A DNA stretch of 39,320 nt, from contig UQNA01000025.1 of the NCBI GenBank assembly GCA_900542195.1, forward strand, positions 1 through 39,320, given 5' to 3'. Both the position numbers and the translations under genes were made by a program. How positions within the stretch are numbered: position 1 is the first letter of the stretch; every line of letters starts with the position of its first letter. Source of the DNA: an uncultured Sutterella sp. Its GTDB lineage: Bacteria > Pseudomonadota > Gammaproteobacteria > Burkholderiales > Burkholderiaceae_F. The notes under the pieces were generated by a model that had not been told where the DNA came from, ran no database searches, and saw nothing but the letters and a program-made list of their open reading frames with translations. This document shows positions 37,830-39,320 of this stretch, piece by piece.

Positions 37830-39226
37830 TGACTACTTTATTCCTGTGGATGGGGTTTTTGACTATCCTTTTACTCTTGATCTTGATTGTTCCTTTATGT
37901 ACTAATCGAGCCAAGAAGCAAAAGGAAAGTCTTCCGCAGATTAATGTCGATATTTACCGAGATCAATTTAAAGAGCTTGAAAATGAGCTGGCTCGGGGAG
38001 CTATCTCTCAACAAGAGTACGACGAGGGAAGAGAAGAACTTGAAAGAAGAGTTCTCGAAGACACCGCTGTAGACAATCAAGTTTCTTACAGCAATGGAAA
38101 AGCGGGTATCTACACGGCTTTTGCTCTTGTGCTTTTAGTTCCGTTTGTGGCTGCCGCTATGTGGTTGATAACACAGCCTCTCGGCGATTTCAGACTTGAC
38201 GGTGGTAAATACGAAGGTATCGTCGATTACAACACTGGTCAAGTGGTTAAGAATACGGGAGAAATGCATGATATGGATTCCGCTATTCTGAAGTTGAAGC
38301 AGCACCTTGATGCAGAGCCTGGTGATATTAACGGCTGGATGATGTACGGAAGAACTCTTCTTACTCTTCGTAAATATCCTCAGGCGGCCGATGCATTTGA
38401 GCATGCACTTCATTTAGCGCCGGGCAATCCTGTCATCATGGTTGATTTAGCTGATGCTATTGCAATGGTCCAGAATCAAGATCTCACCGGCCGTCCGTGG
38501 GAACTTGTCAACAAAGCCTTATCTGTGGATCCAACCAATTGGAAAGCCCTGATGATGGGAGGTACGGATTACTTCAACCACGGTGACTACCGGATGGCTG
38601 TAATGTATTGGGAAAGACTCCTTAAGCATCTTTCGCCAAACGACAATCTTGTCCCGGCTGTGAAGGGCAGTATCCAGGAGGCTCGCTCATTGGGTCAGAT
38701 CGTTGGTCCGGTTCAAGATACTCTTCCATTTGGAAAACCTCATGGAAACAACTCTTCTCCGGTGCCAATGGTCAGCCAGATGATGCAAGGCGGAACCTCT
38801 GCAATGAGCCAGTCTATTGTGCCTGGAGACGGTCATTCTCCGGAGACTCACAAAGTTGAGAAGGCTAAGCCTACTCACAGTATCTCCGGCACCGTAGAGC
38901 TTTCTCCCGATCTCATTGAAAAGATGGGGGACCACACTACTCTTTATGTGACTGCCCGTCCTGCTTCCGGTAGTCGTGCTCCGATCGCTCAGTTCCAAAT
39001 GAAGGTGTTAGATTTTCCTGCCCATTTCACTGTGGATAACACCATGACGCCTCCGATGGATATGGGAGCTGGAACTTTGGATCAACATAAAGAAGTTATC
39101 GTGACCGCACGTCTTGGCAAAGCCGGTTCCATCATGCCTGCCGCCGGTGATTTAGAGGGCACTACAGGCCAGCCGATACCGGTGAATTCTAAAGAGGTAA
39201 AAATTATATTGAACAAAGTCAGATAA
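37829..39226 (+). CDS. ccmI: Apocytochrome c chaperone CcmI
   Basis: CcmI (465 aa) binds apocytochrome c and brings it to CcmF-CcmH. Two membrane helices (about residues 2-26 and 93-113) enclose a cytoplasmic loop with a coiled-coil-like DQFKELENELARG segment. Periplasmic TPR repeats follow (about 145-290, GWMMYGRTLLTLRKYPQAADAFEHAL). A Pro/Ser/Gly-rich linker leads to a C-terminal domain (about 345-465) with ISGTVELSPDL and ITARLGKAGS-like motifs, as in NrfG/CycH-type CcmI proteins. Start overlaps the ccmH stop by one base (TAATG). Confidence 0.95.
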   Translation: MTTLFLWMGFLTILLLLILIVPLCTNRAKKQKESLPQINVDIYRDQFKELENELARGAISQQEYDEGREELERRVLEDTAVDNQVSYSNGKAGIYTAFALVLLVPFVAAAMWLITQPLGDFRLDGGKYEGIVDYNTGQVVKNTGEMHDMDSAILKLKQHLDAEPGDINGWMMYGRTLLTLRKYPQAADAFEHALHLAPGNPVIMVDLADAIAMVQNQDLTGRPWELVNKALSVDPTNWKALMMGGTDYFNHGDYRMAVMYWERLLKHLSPNDNLVPAVKGSIQEARSLGQIVGPVQDTLPFGKPHGNNSSPVPMVSQMMQGGTSAMSQSIVPGDGHSPETHKVEKAKPTHSISGTVELSPDLIEKMGDHTTLYVTARPASGSRAPIAQFQMKVLDFPAHFTVDNTMTPPMDMGAGTLDQHKEVIVTARLGKAGSIMPAAGDLEGTTGQPIPVNSKEVKIILNKVR

Positions 39227-39248
39227 CCTTATATCGACGCAAAACTTA

Positions 39249-39271
39249 GGGCCGTTTCGACGGCCTTTTTT
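39249..39271 (+). terminator. First tandem terminator after the ccm operon
   Basis: GGCCGT (39250-39255) and ACGGCC (39260-39265) enclose a TTCG tetraloop and are followed by six T residues. It begins 23 bases after the ccmI stop. Confidence 0.93.
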
Positions 39272-39275
39272 CAGT

Positions 39276-39299
39276 GCGCCCAGCAGGGCGCCTTTCTTT
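39276..39299 (+). terminator. Second tandem terminator after the ccm operon
   Basis: GCGCCC (39276-39281) and GGGCGC (39286-39291) form a 6-bp stem with an AGCA loop, followed by CTTTCTTT. It backs up the first terminator. Confidence 0.75.
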
Positions 39300-39320
39300 A
39301 GGGTGTAAATCCCGAACCTG

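Overview
The window reads as a chromosomal segment of a Gram-negative proteobacterium of moderate GC. DnaE, GreB, QueA and the hydrogenase accessory proteins look most like those of Burkholderiales, so a gut Sutterellaceae member (Sutterella/Parasutterella/Turicimonas type) is my best guess. That assignment is from memory of the families and no search was run. I found no rRNA, tRNA, IS element, prophage or CRISPR array.

Layout. (1) 1-16617, mostly plus strand, is housekeeping: the end of a stomatin-like gene, ornithine carbamoyltransferase, greA with an attenuator-like leader, yhbY (minus strand), rlmE, dnaE, ftsH, greB, queA-tgt, yajC, secD-secF, a DUF805 membrane protein and an unrecognised Lys/Glu-rich protein. 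Strong hairpin terminators separate most units. (2) 16623-31741, entirely minus strand, is a complete membrane-bound uptake [NiFe]-hydrogenase locus in two transcription units. The upstream unit is hyaA-hyaB-hyaC plus an orphan HigA-like HTH gene and ends at a terminator (27730-27757). The downstream unit starts at a TATAAT-containing promoter near 27592 and runs hyaD-hupF-hyaE-hyaF-hupI-hupJ-hupK-hypA-(His-rich mini-protein)-hypB-hypF-hypC-hypD-hypE-response regulator. (3) 32082-39226, plus strand and divergent from hyaA, is a full System I cytochrome c maturation operon, ccmABCDEFGHI, ending in two tandem terminators.

How the genes fit together. HyaA/HyaB oxidise H2 on the periplasmic side and pass electrons to the b-type cytochrome HyaC. 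HyaA carries all six cysteines that define the oxygen-tolerant proximal 4Fe-3S cluster of E. coli Hyd-1. The downstream unit supplies the whole assembly line: cyanide/CO/Fe delivery (HypCDEF, HupK, HupF), nickel insertion (HypA, HypB, His-rich protein), Tat and FeS chaperones (HyaE, HyaF, HupI, HupJ), and the C-terminal endopeptidase (HyaD).

Most interesting points. First, a palindrome, TGTAAC-N7-GTTAC(A/T) on the minus strand, occurs at both hydrogenase promoters, and two uncharacterised DNA-binding proteins (the HigA-like HTH and a LuxR-type response regulator) are encoded in the same two units. Second, HypB is split: its Cys/His-rich nickel-binding N-terminus is a separate 68-residue protein with its own ribosome binding site. 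Third, the HybE-family chaperone ends in a twin-arginine-like motif resembling the HyaA signal peptide it is expected to recognise.
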